Positions 1 through 7,851 of a stretch of DNA of 48,036 nt are shown piece by piece; position 1 is the stretch's first letter; each line of letters opens with the position of its first letter. Source of the DNA: GCA-002704185 sp902588515 (lineage in GTDB: Bacteria > Pseudomonadota > Alphaproteobacteria > Pelagibacterales > Pelagibacteraceae). The translations under genes were made by a program, and so were the position numbers. The stretch is taken from assembly GCA_902588515.1 (NCBI GenBank), contig CACIPP010000005.1, positions 1 through 48,036 on the forward strand. The letters run 5' to 3'. The notes under the pieces are model-generated. The model saw nothing but the letters and a program-made list of their open reading frames with translations. It was not told where the DNA came from and ran no database searches.

Positions 1-170
1 ATGGATATTATTTCCCCAAAAATACTTGATATATAAGGAGAGGTAACAAAATCTCCTTTTCGACCAAAAACTTTGTCCTTCTCATAGTAACCATTTTTCT
101 TGCTATACATTGCAAGGTTTATATACCTATCTAAAGTTATTTTATCTTTTTTAAGTTTATTTGAATTCAT
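1..170 (-). CDS. MidA-like SAM-dependent methyltransferase (COG1565), N-terminal fragment
   Basis: This is the first 56 or so codons of a gene that runs off the left edge of the window. The ATG at 170-168 overlaps the lgt stop codon (ATGA arrangement), so it is the next gene of the same operon. The visible protein begins MNSNKLKKDKITLDRY and contains KNGYYEKDKVFGRKGDFVTS followed by PYISSIFGEII. This GDF-TSP-IS-FGE pattern is typical of the N-terminus of the COG1565/DUF185 family. The mitochondrial member NDUFAF7/MidA methylates an arginine of a complex I subunit; the bacterial substrate is not certain. Family membership is read from the motif only, because the methyltransferase core lies outside the window. 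Confidence 0.75.
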   Translation of the reverse strand, partial: MNSNKLKKDKITLDRYINLAMYSKKNGYYEKDKVFGRKGDFVTSPYISSIFGEIIS

Positions 171-934
171 TTTAAGCGATTATACATTATCAATCCCAAA
201 ATTAGCATAAGCATACTTAAAATTGAACCTAGACTTAAATTAAAAACTATAAAACCTAAATGATTGTCAGGCTCTCTAAATTGTTCAGCTATTAACCTGA
301 ATAAGCCATATAAAATTAAAAAAAAGGCTGAAGTTATTCCTTTTTTTAAATATTTATTTTTAAAAAAAATATTTAGAATTATAAATAATACAATACCCTC
401 GAGAATTGCTTCATAGATTTGTGAAGGATGTCTTGGCACATTATCGATTTTTATAAACACTACTGACCAAGGCAATTCTGTAGGTCTTCCAATTAATTCT
501 GAATTTATAAAGTTAGCAACTCTGCCTAAAAAAAGGCCACATGGAGTTAGAACGGATAGTATGTCTGAAAAATTTAAAAAATTAATTTTGTTTTTATTAC
601 AAAATATAATTGATACAATAATTATACCAATTAATCCCCCATGAAATGACATGCCTCCTTGCCAGATTTTAAAAATTTCACTGTAATTTTCCAGATAATA
701 GATTGGATTATAAAATAAGACGTATCCTAAGCGCCCACCCAAAATAATTCCTAATATTGAGTATGGTATAAAATTATCAATTATATTTATATCGAAGTTT
801 AGCTTTAATTTTCTTATTAAGAATTTGCTATATATGATTGCGAAAATTAATCCAAAAATATAAGCAAGAGAATACCAGCGTATTTCTAAAAAACCTATAT
901 TGATAAATACTGGATTTAAATTATTAATAAACAT
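167..934 (-). CDS. lgt: Prolipoprotein diacylglyceryl transferase
   Basis: Lgt moves a diacylglyceryl group from phosphatidylglycerol onto the lipobox cysteine of prolipoproteins in the inner membrane, the first step of lipoprotein maturation. The 255-residue protein is almost entirely hydrophobic helices. It shows the Lgt signature GRVANFINSELIGRP at residues 137-151, including the essential Arg and Asn positions, and the conserved MSFHGG histidine at 95-100. Length is close to the family norm (about 260-290). The ATG at 934-932 shares one base with the stop of the upstream histidine kinase gene, so translation is probably coupled. A predicted client in this window is BamD. Confidence 0.96.
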   Translation of the reverse strand: MFINNLNPVFINIGFLEIRWYSLAYIFGLIFAIIYSKFLIRKLKLNFDINIIDNFIPYSILGIILGGRLGYVLFYNPIYYLENYSEIFKIWQGGMSFHGGLIGIIIVSIIFCNKNKINFLNFSDILSVLTPCGLFLGRVANFINSELIGRPTELPWSVVFIKIDNVPRHPSQIYEAILEGIVLFIILNIFFKNKYLKKGITSAFFLILYGLFRLIAEQFREPDNHLGFIVFNLSLGSILSMLMLILGLIMYNRLK

Positions 935-2232
935 TAATTAGGAAATTGTAATTTTACTCGTAATCCTTTTTTCTTATTTTCTAGCATTACCTTACCTCCG
1001 TGAGAATTTATAATATCTTGGACTATAGACAATCCTAGACCTACGCTTCCGTCTTTAAGATTTCTACTCTTGTCTAATTTGTAGAATGGTCTCATAACTC
1101 TTTCGTGTTCGCTCTCAGGTATGCCAGGACCATCGTCATCAAATAAAATTTCAAGTTGGCGCTTGTTTTTATATGCGGTTATACTAATGTTTTCAGCATA
1201 CTTTATTCCATTATCAATCAAATTGCTAAAACATCGTCTTAGAAGATGTTTTTTTCCAACCATTTGTAAATTGTCCTCACTTTTAAGATTAATCTTATCG
1301 CTATTAAATTTTTTAACGACTTCTACCAATAATTTATTTAAATTAAATTTTGTATTTTCAGTTTTAGACTCTGAATTCGAATAATCCAAATACTCAGAAA
1401 TCATTTTTTCCATTTCGTTAATATCCTCTTTAATTCCATCAAGCTTTCTATCTTTATTAAGAATTTCAATTTGTAATTTAAGTCTCGTTAACGGTGTTTT
1501 TAGGTCATGACTGATACCGGACAACATTGTAGTTCGTTGACTAATATGTCTCAAAATTCGCGCCTTCATTTTTTCAAATTCAATAGTTGCTTTTCTAATT
1601 TCAATAGGTCCAGATGGTTTATTAGGGGCAACGTATTGTCCTTTACCAAACTTTTCTGCTGACAAAGCTAGATTAGTAATAGGTCTAATTTGATTCCTTA
1701 AAAAAAGAACAGAGATTAATAAAAGTATAATACCTGGAACCGTTATCCACAAAATAAATATTCTACCAGATGAGTTTCTTATTCTAGATTTTGGAACAAT
1801 GAATGACAAAATATCATTTTTTATTTTTACTTGAATTTCTACATTGTCTTTATCTGATCGAGTATTGAACCAATATTGTAATTTTATTTTTTCTTTTAGT
1901 TGTTCATTAATTAGACGGTCATAAAAACTAAATTTTTGATAATTATTTTTCTCTGGCAGCGCTGATTCCTTTTTTAAAATTATTTGAAATGATGAATTTG
2001 TTGAAATTAGTCTTCTAACATTCTCAAATTCAACATCACTTTTTTTTTTATTATAAAAGCTTATAACAATCTTTATTTCTTCAGTTAATGAATTAACCAG
2101 ACCTTTATTTGTTTTAATCCATAGACTATCAAAAAAAACTACTGATAACAAAATCTGTAATATGATGATAGGTGTTAGAATTATTAAAAAGTATCTTAAA
2201 AATAAAGTTTTTGGTAAAAATTTTTTTAACAT
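934..2232 (-). CDS. EnvZ-like sensor histidine kinase
   Basis: This is an inner-membrane sensor kinase that should phosphorylate the adjacent OmpR-type regulator. The 432 residues show a first membrane helix near 12-34, a periplasmic loop of about 120 residues, a second helix near 157-178, a HAMP linker at 178-230, the HisKA H-box GISHDLKTPLTRL with phospho-acceptor His242, the N-box NLIDNGIKYA at 337-346, and ATP-lid motifs DDDGPGIP (365-372) and GLGLSIV (398-404). This order and the short periplasmic domain match EnvZ-type kinases. The gene overlaps the response-regulator stop by one base and is followed by lgt without a gap. The signal sensed cannot be read from the sequence. The name EnvZ is by architecture, so no symbol is assigned. 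Confidence 0.9.
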   Translation of the reverse strand: MLKKFLPKTLFLRYFLIILTPIIILQILLSVVFFDSLWIKTNKGLVNSLTEEIKIVISFYNKKKSDVEFENVRRLISTNSSFQIILKKESALPEKNNYQKFSFYDRLINEQLKEKIKLQYWFNTRSDKDNVEIQVKIKNDILSFIVPKSRIRNSSGRIFILWITVPGIILLLISVLFLRNQIRPITNLALSAEKFGKGQYVAPNKPSGPIEIRKATIEFEKMKARILRHISQRTTMLSGISHDLKTPLTRLKLQIEILNKDRKLDGIKEDINEMEKMISEYLDYSNSESKTENTKFNLNKLLVEVVKKFNSDKINLKSEDNLQMVGKKHLLRRCFSNLIDNGIKYAENISITAYKNKRQLEILFDDDGPGIPESEHERVMRPFYKLDKSRNLKDGSVGLGLSIVQDIINSHGGKVMLENKKKGLRVKLQFPN

Positions 2233-2918
2233 TAATCAGACCACAACACGTAACCATTACCCCTGACTGTCTGTAAATAAACAGGATTTTTGGGATCAGG
2301 CTCAATTTTTTGTCTTAATCTTGTAATCATTACATCTACCGCGCGTTCTTTTTTTAAATTTATTAATTTTGATATATCATTTCTATCAAATACCTTACCA
2401 GCAGATAATATCATTTCTTCTAATAATTTTTTTTCAGATGCATTTATTTTAAATACGTTTTGTTTGTTTTTAATTATCATTTTTTTTATGTATAACTTAG
2501 TTTCACCAAAATTAATTATTTCGTTAACTTCTTTGAGTTTTTTAATTTTATTTAAAATATTTTTTATTCTTAATAATAGTTCTTTAGGCTCAAAGGGTTT
2601 TGGAACATAATCGTCAGCCCCCAATTCTAATCCTTTAATTCGATCAGACGGATCACCTTTAGCAGTTAATAAAATTATAGGTAGATCGGTTTTTAATCTT
2701 ATTTCTCTCGTTAGATCAAGACCATCTTGCCCAGGCATCATTATATCTAAAACAATTAAATCAAATGAAAATAATTCCATTCTATCTTTAGCTTCAGCTG
2801 AACTTTCTGCTGTTGTTACTATAAAGTTTTGCTCAATTAAATATTGACTTATTAATTCTTTAATTTTTTGGTCATCATCCACAACTAATATATGTTTTTT
2901 ATCTAATTTTTTTGTCAT
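2232..2918 (-). CDS. OmpR/PetR-like response regulator
   Basis: This is a DNA-binding response regulator of the OmpR family, 228 residues. The receiver domain (10-120) has the acidic pocket Asp14/Asp15, the phospho-acceptor Asp58 in LIVLDIMMPGQDG, Thr85 and the switch Lys107 in YVPKPF. A winged-helix output domain fills 130-228 and ends with RLRQKIEPDPKNPVYLQTVR, typical of OmpR-type proteins. It is sandwiched between a MarR-type gene and its presumed cognate kinase, with one-base overlaps on both sides. A MarR-type gene followed by an OmpR-type gene recalls petP-petR of Rhodobacter, where the pair affects cytochrome bc1 expression. Equating them is an inference, and the target genes are unknown. 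Confidence 0.93.
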   Translation of the reverse strand: MTKKLDKKHILVVDDDQKIKELISQYLIEQNFIVTTAESSAEAKDRMELFSFDLIVLDIMMPGQDGLDLTREIRLKTDLPIILLTAKGDPSDRIKGLELGADDYVPKPFEPKELLLRIKNILNKIKKLKEVNEIINFGETKLYIKKMIIKNKQNVFKINASEKKLLEEMILSAGKVFDRNDISKLINLKKERAVDVMITRLRQKIEPDPKNPVYLQTVRGNGYVLWSD

Positions 2919-3355
2919 TATTTTATAATTTTAATTAAAACATTTTTGAAACTCAACACATCCTCAGGTGAAGAATTTTTAAAAGCGTGCAGTATTCTTT
3001 TTTTTTGTGTTTCAAAAAGTTCTTTACTTAATTCATTGCCTTTTGATCCTAAAAATAATAGTTTTTCTCTTCCATCTTCCTCTCCTTTTTTTTGATCAAC
3101 AATATTTTTTTTTATTAAATCTTGTAAAGTTCTGCTCAAACTTTGTTTTGTTATTTTTAATTTTTCTAGTATCTCTGACACAGTTATTCCAGGGTTATTA
3201 TCGATTAGAATAATTAATCTTTGATGTGCTCTGCCGAAATTATTTCTTTTTAGAACTAAATCTGTATCAAACGACGTCATCACATAGCTTTCCAGTATTA
3301 ATTCTAGAACTTCTTTAATATTTTTTTCTTTTAAATATAAGTAATCTTGTATCAT
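2918..3355 (-). CDS. MarR-family transcriptional regulator (PetP-like)
   Basis: This 145-residue protein is the first gene of the operon. A winged helix-turn-helix is clear around residues 55-85 (GITVSEILEKLKITKQSLSR), followed by a charged wing (KKGEEDGREKLLFL). Helices at both ends would form the MarR dimer interface. Length is normal for the family. MarR proteins usually repress their own operon and neighbours; the 68-bp gap shared with ilvE is the obvious place for an operator. Position in front of an OmpR-type regulator resembles PetP of alphaproteobacteria. The ligand is unknown. Confidence 0.88.
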   Translation of the reverse strand: MIQDYLYLKEKNIKEVLELILESYVMTSFDTDLVLKRNNFGRAHQRLIILIDNNPGITVSEILEKLKITKQSLSRTLQDLIKKNIVDQKKGEEDGREKLLFLGSKGNELSKELFETQKKRILHAFKNSSPEDVLSFKNVLIKIIK

Positions 3356-3423
3356 TTATTAAATTGGTCAGTATTATTGACTTATATAATATTCATATAT
3401 AATTTAATATATAATTTATTCTT
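3356..3423. promoter_or_regulatory. Divergent promoter region between the marR-type operon and ilvE
   Basis: This 68-bp, almost pure A/T spacer must hold the promoters for both directions. On the plus strand a good -35 element TTGACT lies at 3377-3382. TATAAT hexamers lie at 3385-3390, 3398-3403 and 3410-3415; the middle one gives a 15-bp spacer, which is short, so the exact -10 is unsure. No confident minus-strand promoter could be picked. The ilvE ATG lies at 3424, only about 10-20 bases beyond these boxes, implying a very short leader. Confidence 0.5.
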
Positions 3424-4329
3424 ATGGAAAATGTACCCTATGACAAAAGACAAGGAAAAATTTGGTATAACGGAAATACTGTTGATTGGAAAGACGCCAA
3501 TCTACACATTTTAAGTCACGGTTTACATTATGCTAGTTGTGTTTTTGAAGGTGAGAGAATTTACAATGGTTCGATATTTAAATTAAGAGAGCATACCGAG
3601 AGATTGATTCACTCTGCAGATAGAATGGGATTTAAAATCCCTTATTCCGCTGATGAAATTGATAATGCGTGCAAGGAAATTATAAAAATTCAAAAAATTG
3701 AAAATGGTTATGTAAGACCAATAGCATGGAGAGGGAGTGAGATGATGGCAATTTCAGCACAAAAAAATAAAATTCATTTTGCTGTAGCTGCGTGGGAGTG
3801 GGGATCGTACTTTGATCCAAAAATCAAGGAACAAGGAATATCATTAGATATATCAAAATGGAGAAGACCAGATCCTAAAACAATACCTTGGGATACAAAA
3901 GCTTCCGGATTATACATGATTTGCACGCTTTCCAAACATGAAGCTGAAAAAAAAGGTTTTAATGACTCTTTAATGCTTGATTATAAGGGAGATATAGCAG
4001 AAGCAACCGGGGCCAACATTTTCTTTGTAGATAAATCTGAGAGCGAACTTCATACGCCAATACCTGATAATTTTTTAGATGGGATTACTCGCAGAACAAT
4101 TATTGATTTGGCAAAAAAACTAAATATTAAAGTTATAGAAAGAAAGATAAAATTAGATGAATTAAAAAACTTTAGTGGGTGTTTTTTAACTGGTACAGCC
4201 GCTGAAGTCACCCCAGTCTCTAAAATTGATAATGTTAATTTTAAGATCCCAAAAGTAATTAATCAATTATGGGATAATTACAGTAGTTTAGTGAGAACAA
4301 AAAAAGTATTAAATCAATCAATAGCGTGA
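3424..4329 (+). CDS. ilvE: Branched-chain amino acid aminotransferase
   Basis: IlvE is a PLP enzyme that interconverts leucine, isoleucine and valine with their 2-oxo acids using glutamate/2-oxoglutarate, the last step of branched-chain amino acid synthesis. The 301-residue protein is a class IV aminotransferase. It has an N-terminal GLHYASCVFEGERIY segment, the PLP lysine Lys159 in PWDTKASGLYM, and the late motifs IAEATGANIFF and TPIPDNFLDGITRRTI. Length matches bacterial IlvE. The gene stands alone on the plus strand, divergent from the regulator operon, and its last 16 bases overlap the 3' end of the convergent pgsA gene. D-amino-acid aminotransferase and aminodeoxychorismate lyase share the fold, but the size and motifs fit IlvE better. 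Confidence 0.95.
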   Translation: MENVPYDKRQGKIWYNGNTVDWKDANLHILSHGLHYASCVFEGERIYNGSIFKLREHTERLIHSADRMGFKIPYSADEIDNACKEIIKIQKIENGYVRPIAWRGSEMMAISAQKNKIHFAVAAWEWGSYFDPKIKEQGISLDISKWRRPDPKTIPWDTKASGLYMICTLSKHEAEKKGFNDSLMLDYKGDIAEATGANIFFVDKSESELHTPIPDNFLDGITRRTIIDLAKKLNIKVIERKIKLDELKNFSGCFLTGTAAEVTPVSKIDNVNFKIPKVINQLWDNYSSLVRTKKVLNQSIA

Positions 4330-4874
4330 TCAATTCCTTTTTTTAAATAGTCGTAACCTGTATACAAAGTTAGAATTGCTGATCCCCATAGTAGAATAAT
4401 TCCAATTTGCAAACCGTAATCAAACAAAAGCTCATTTCCTGAGTTTCCAGCTAAAAGAATTGAAATTGAAAACATTTGTAAAAAAGTTTTAATTTTCGCA
4501 AGTTGTGAGACTGGCATTCTAAGTTTAAACTTGGCAAGGTATTCTCTTAAACCAGAAACTAATATCTCTCTACAAATTATTATAATTGCAGCAATTACTG
4601 AAAGGTCTTGTATTACATTATTCATCACCAACAACACTAATGCTGTTACAACAAGAATTTTGTCAGCGATAGGATCTAATAATTCACCTAATTTTGTTTG
4701 TTGTTTTAAAAGTCTTGCTAAGAAACCATCAACAAAATCTGTAAAACTAGCTAAAACAAAAACACCACATGTAAGCCAGTCACCAAATTGTCCAGGTAAA
4801 TAAAAGAAAAAAACCAAAACAGGTACCATAATTAATCGCCCAATAGTTAATATATTTGGTATTTTAAAAATCAT
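4314..4874 (-). CDS. pgsA: CDP-diacylglycerol--glycerol-3-phosphate 3-phosphatidyltransferase
   Basis: PgsA makes phosphatidylglycerophosphate, the committed step to phosphatidylglycerol and cardiolipin, in the inner membrane. The complete CDP-alcohol phosphotransferase signature is present: Asp46, Asp49-Gly50, Ala53-Arg54, Gly63, Asp67 and Asp71 with the standard spacing (DFVDGFLARLL, then LGELLDPIADK). The rest of the 186 residues is a set of membrane helices. It is the last gene of the uvrB operon, overlapping uvrC by four bases; uvrC-pgsA adjacency is common in proteobacteria. The 3' end crosses the ilvE stop codon on the other strand. Lgt in this window uses the phosphatidylglycerol that this pathway supplies. 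Confidence 0.95.
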   Translation of the reverse strand: MIFKIPNILTIGRLIMVPVLVFFFYLPGQFGDWLTCGVFVLASFTDFVDGFLARLLKQQTKLGELLDPIADKILVVTALVLLVMNNVIQDLSVIAAIIIICREILVSGLREYLAKFKLRMPVSQLAKIKTFLQMFSISILLAGNSGNELLFDYGLQIGIILLWGSAILTLYTGYDYLKKGIDHAID

Positions 4875-6706
4875 ATTAAATTTTTTGATTTGTGGAAAAA
4901 ATTATAAATTTTAAGAGCTGAACTTTTATTTACACCTTCAACTTTTTCGATTTCTTCTAAGCTCGCACCCTCTACTGCTTTTACAGACCCGAAATGATTT
5001 AATAATGATTTTTTTCTTGATCTACCAATGCCTTCAATTAAATCTAATTGCGATTTAGATATATTTTTGCTTCTTTTTTTTCTATGGGTTGTTATAGCAA
5101 ATCTATGTGCTTCATCTCTAAGTCTTTGTAAAAAAAACAAAATAGGATCATTATTTTTTAACGAAACAATTTTACCATCTAAAATAAATTTTTCGTTACC
5201 CTTATTTCTGTCTTTTCCTTTTGACATTGCTATTACTTTTATTTCATAAAAACCTAATTCATTTAAAGTATCTTTTACTACAGAAAATTGACCCTTTCCT
5301 CCGTCAATTAATAATAAATCGGGTATAAAGTTATCATCCCCCTTAGCTATTTTTGAAAATCTTCTTTTTATAACTTCTTTCATCATGCCGTAATCATCAT
5401 TCCCCTTTATATTTTTATCTTTAATATTAAATTTTCTATATCTATTTTTTATAAAACCTTCTTCTCCAAAAGTTATTAAAGCTCCTGTGCTATCTGAACC
5501 TTGTATGTGGCTATTATCATAAACTTCAATAAAATTTGGTACGAATTGTAATTTAAAAGTTGCAGACAAAGATTCTAAAAATTCAATATTTTTTTTGCTA
5601 TGAAATAACTTATTGTTTAGATTCTCGCTTGCATTTTTTAAAGCATTTGAAATCATTGAATTGTTTTTTCCAGTCTTAAGATTTATTTTTTTTTGAAATT
5701 TTGTATTGAAAGCTTTTATAATTAATTGTTTGTTTTCCGGTTCAATATTAGTAATTATTTCTGAAGGTGGTTCCTTATTTTCATAAAACTGTGTTATGAA
5801 AGAACTTATAACCTTAGTTTCGTTATCTTCTTTTTCGTGAGACGGATAAAAAAATTGACTACCCCAATTTTGTTTGGATCTAAAAAAAGAAACACTAATA
5901 CAAGTATTACCTTCTTTCCTGTAGGAGACAATAAGATCAGCATTATTAAAATTTTTCTTACTTATATGCTGTGAAGATTGAATAAATGTTAAGGATTTAA
6001 TCCTGTCCCTTAAAATTGCAGCTTTTTCATAATTTTGATTTTTACTCGCAATATCCATGTCGAATGAAAGTTTTTTTTGTATTTGTCTCGATTTACCTCT
6101 TAAAAAATCTAAACATTGATTGACTAGATTGGAATATTCTTTTCCACTAATTTCTGCCGTACATGGGCCCGCACATCTTTTTATTTGGTATAGAATGCAG
6201 GGTCTTTTCCTATTTTTAAAAGTGTGATCATCACACACTCTTATTTGAAAAACTTTCTGCAACATTTTTATTGTCCAATTTGCAGATGCTATGGATGCAA
6301 ACGGACCGAAAAATATATCCTTTTCATTATGCTTACCTCTAAATTTAGTTAATTGTGGAAAATTATGATTAGTGATTTGAATATACGGAAAGGATTTGTC
6401 ATCTTTTAGCAAAACATTATAGCGTGGTTTAAATTTTTTTATTAAATTTGCTTCTAATAATAAAGCTTCTGACTCGTTTCTTGTGGTGATTAATTCAATG
6501 TTTTTTGAAGCAGATATCATGCGCTCCGTCCTGATAGGTAATAATGATTTTGTAGAATAATTTTGAAGTCTTTTTGGCAGGTTTTTAGCTTTACCAACAT
6601 AAATAACTTTATTTTTATCGTCTAAAATTTGATAAACACCAGGCGAATTTGATGCTATTCTAGATTTATTTCTAAATAACTTCTTTCCGCTTTCTAAATT
6701 ATTCAT
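4871..6706 (-). CDS. uvrC: Excinuclease ABC subunit C
   Basis: UvrC makes both incisions around a DNA lesion after loading by UvrA/UvrB. The 611-residue protein has the N-terminal GIY-YIG nuclease (GVYQI at 23-27, VIYVGKAKNLPKRL at 34-47). Next comes a cysteine quartet (C158, C170, C178, C182) at the spot where UvrC proteins bind an iron-sulfur cluster. A UVR motif for UvrB contact follows near 216-240, then the RNase H-like nuclease (FIEVYDNSHIQGSD and LLLIDGGKGQ), and paired helix-hairpin-helix motifs after about 550 (LDLIEGIGRSRKKSLLNHFG). Length is normal. It overlaps folB upstream and pgsA downstream by four bases each, so it is translated from the uvrB-led operon. Confidence 0.97.
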   Translation of the reverse strand: MNNLESGKKLFRNKSRIASNSPGVYQILDDKNKVIYVGKAKNLPKRLQNYSTKSLLPIRTERMISASKNIELITTRNESEALLLEANLIKKFKPRYNVLLKDDKSFPYIQITNHNFPQLTKFRGKHNEKDIFFGPFASIASANWTIKMLQKVFQIRVCDDHTFKNRKRPCILYQIKRCAGPCTAEISGKEYSNLVNQCLDFLRGKSRQIQKKLSFDMDIASKNQNYEKAAILRDRIKSLTFIQSSQHISKKNFNNADLIVSYRKEGNTCISVSFFRSKQNWGSQFFYPSHEKEDNETKVISSFITQFYENKEPPSEIITNIEPENKQLIIKAFNTKFQKKINLKTGKNNSMISNALKNASENLNNKLFHSKKNIEFLESLSATFKLQFVPNFIEVYDNSHIQGSDSTGALITFGEEGFIKNRYRKFNIKDKNIKGNDDYGMMKEVIKRRFSKIAKGDDNFIPDLLLIDGGKGQFSVVKDTLNELGFYEIKVIAMSKGKDRNKGNEKFILDGKIVSLKNNDPILFFLQRLRDEAHRFAITTHRKKRSKNISKSQLDLIEGIGRSRKKSLLNHFGSVKAVEGASLEEIEKVEGVNKSSALKIYNFFHKSKNLI

Positions 6707-7104
6707 TTAATTCTTTCTTTAAAAGTTTTTACTCCTACAGAACTTGTTTTTTCAATTATGTCTAATTTGTCAATTTGTAAATTTATATTTTTTACTCTTT
6801 GGTCTTTAAGAACCTCACTACATATTTCTTCTGACAAGGTTTCCAAAAAATTTATATGTTTACTTAAAATTATTTCTATGATTTTAATAATTTTGTCGTA
6901 ATCAATTATATTTTTTATTGATTTATCATCTATGGGCAACATGAAAACTTCTATTTCAATATTAAACCTCAGCCTTTGATTTTTCTTCTTTTCTTTTTCA
7001 TAGTATCCAAATTTTGTATTTACAATTAAGTCTTTAATTATAATTTTCCTAATTTCTTTCAGATTACCCTTATTCAATTGAATTATGTTATTTTTTTTAT
7101 TCAT
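6703..7104 (-). CDS. folB: Dihydroneopterin aldolase-like (FolB)
   Basis: FolB cleaves dihydroneopterin to 6-hydroxymethyl-dihydropterin and glycolaldehyde in folate synthesis. The 133-residue protein matches the family in layout. It starts the domain at IIKDLIVNTKFGYYEKEK, where the Glu after the Tyr pair fits the substrate-binding glutamate. It has NIIDYDKIIKII in place of the family DYxxL segment, NFLETLSEEICSEVL for the conserved LETLAE helix, and IDKLDII at the usual K-P lysine position, with the proline absent. The gene overlaps the SDR gene by 8 bp and uvrC by 4 bp. Sequence similarity is moderate, and a dihydroneopterin-triphosphate epimerase activity (FolX-like) cannot be excluded. 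Confidence 0.82.
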   Translation of the reverse strand: MNKKNNIIQLNKGNLKEIRKIIIKDLIVNTKFGYYEKEKKKNQRLRFNIEIEVFMLPIDDKSIKNIIDYDKIIKIIEIILSKHINFLETLSEEICSEVLKDQRVKNINLQIDKLDIIEKTSSVGVKTFKERIK

Positions 7105-7849
7105 TTACTTTAATATTTCTATTTCTCCATGTTATTCTTTGACCGCTATCTAGAGAAATTACTTCACCTGTCACCGATGATGTATTAAAAAAAAATTGAG
7201 CAGCTTCACATAATTCCAAAGGATTTACTTTGGTTTTAAGCAAAGTATTCATATATTGTTTTTTAAATTGATCCTCATTTTGCCTTAAATTTTTAATTAC
7301 AGGTCCAGGTGCAATACAATTAACTCTTATATCGGGAGCTAATCTCATAGCTGAGGTAATTGTCAAATTATATAACGCTACTTTACTTAATGTATAGCTA
7401 AAAAAAAATGGCGTGAGATTAAATACTCTTTGGTCAATAACATTTATAATATTCCCTTGATCCTTTTTATTAAATTTTTGTTTAGAAAATTCAGACATTA
7501 GAATGTAAGGAGCTTTTAGATTTACATTTATATTCATATTCCATTTAGATGAATTAAAATTTTTAATATCATCATTTTCAAATACAGAGGCACAATTGAT
7601 TAGATGAGTAATTTTACCAAGTTTTTTTTTAGACTCAGAAAAAATTTTCTTAGCACCTTTTTCACTGCTCAAGTCACCCTTAACAATTACAACTCGACTT
7701 TTTTTATATCTTAATAATTTACTTAACTTTATCGCTTGTTTTTTAGATTTATTATAATGCAAAGCTATATTAAAATTATTTTTATAAAAAAATTTAACGA
7801 ATTCTGCCCCTATTCTTTTTGAGCTTCCTGTAATTAATATATTTTTCAT
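7097..7849 (-). CDS. Short-chain dehydrogenase/reductase, pteridine-reductase (FolM)-like
   Basis: This is a 250-residue NAD(P)H-dependent SDR. The cofactor loop reads TGSSKRIGAEF: an arginine replaces the usual glycine, the TGxxxRxG form seen in pteridine reductases PTR1 and FolM. The catalytic Tyr-xxx-Lys is present in FSYTLSKVALYNL, and an NCAS motif (LINCASVFEND) sits at the expected place. Its overlap by 8 bp with folB supports a role on pterins, such as reducing dihydromonapterin or dihydrofolate. FolM-FolB adjacency is also known in other alphaproteobacteria. The substrate is inferred, and a general 3-oxoacyl-ACP-type reductase is the main alternative. The gene begins 3 bp after uvrB ends. 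Confidence 0.78.
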   Translation of the reverse strand: MKNILITGSSKRIGAEFVKFFYKNNFNIALHYNKSKKQAIKLSKLLRYKKSRVVIVKGDLSSEKGAKKIFSESKKKLGKITHLINCASVFENDDIKNFNSSKWNMNINVNLKAPYILMSEFSKQKFNKKDQGNIINVIDQRVFNLTPFFFSYTLSKVALYNLTITSAMRLAPDIRVNCIAPGPVIKNLRQNEDQFKKQYMNTLLKTKVNPLELCEAAQFFFNTSSVTGEVISLDSGQRITWRNRNIKVNE

Positions 7850-7851
7850 TT

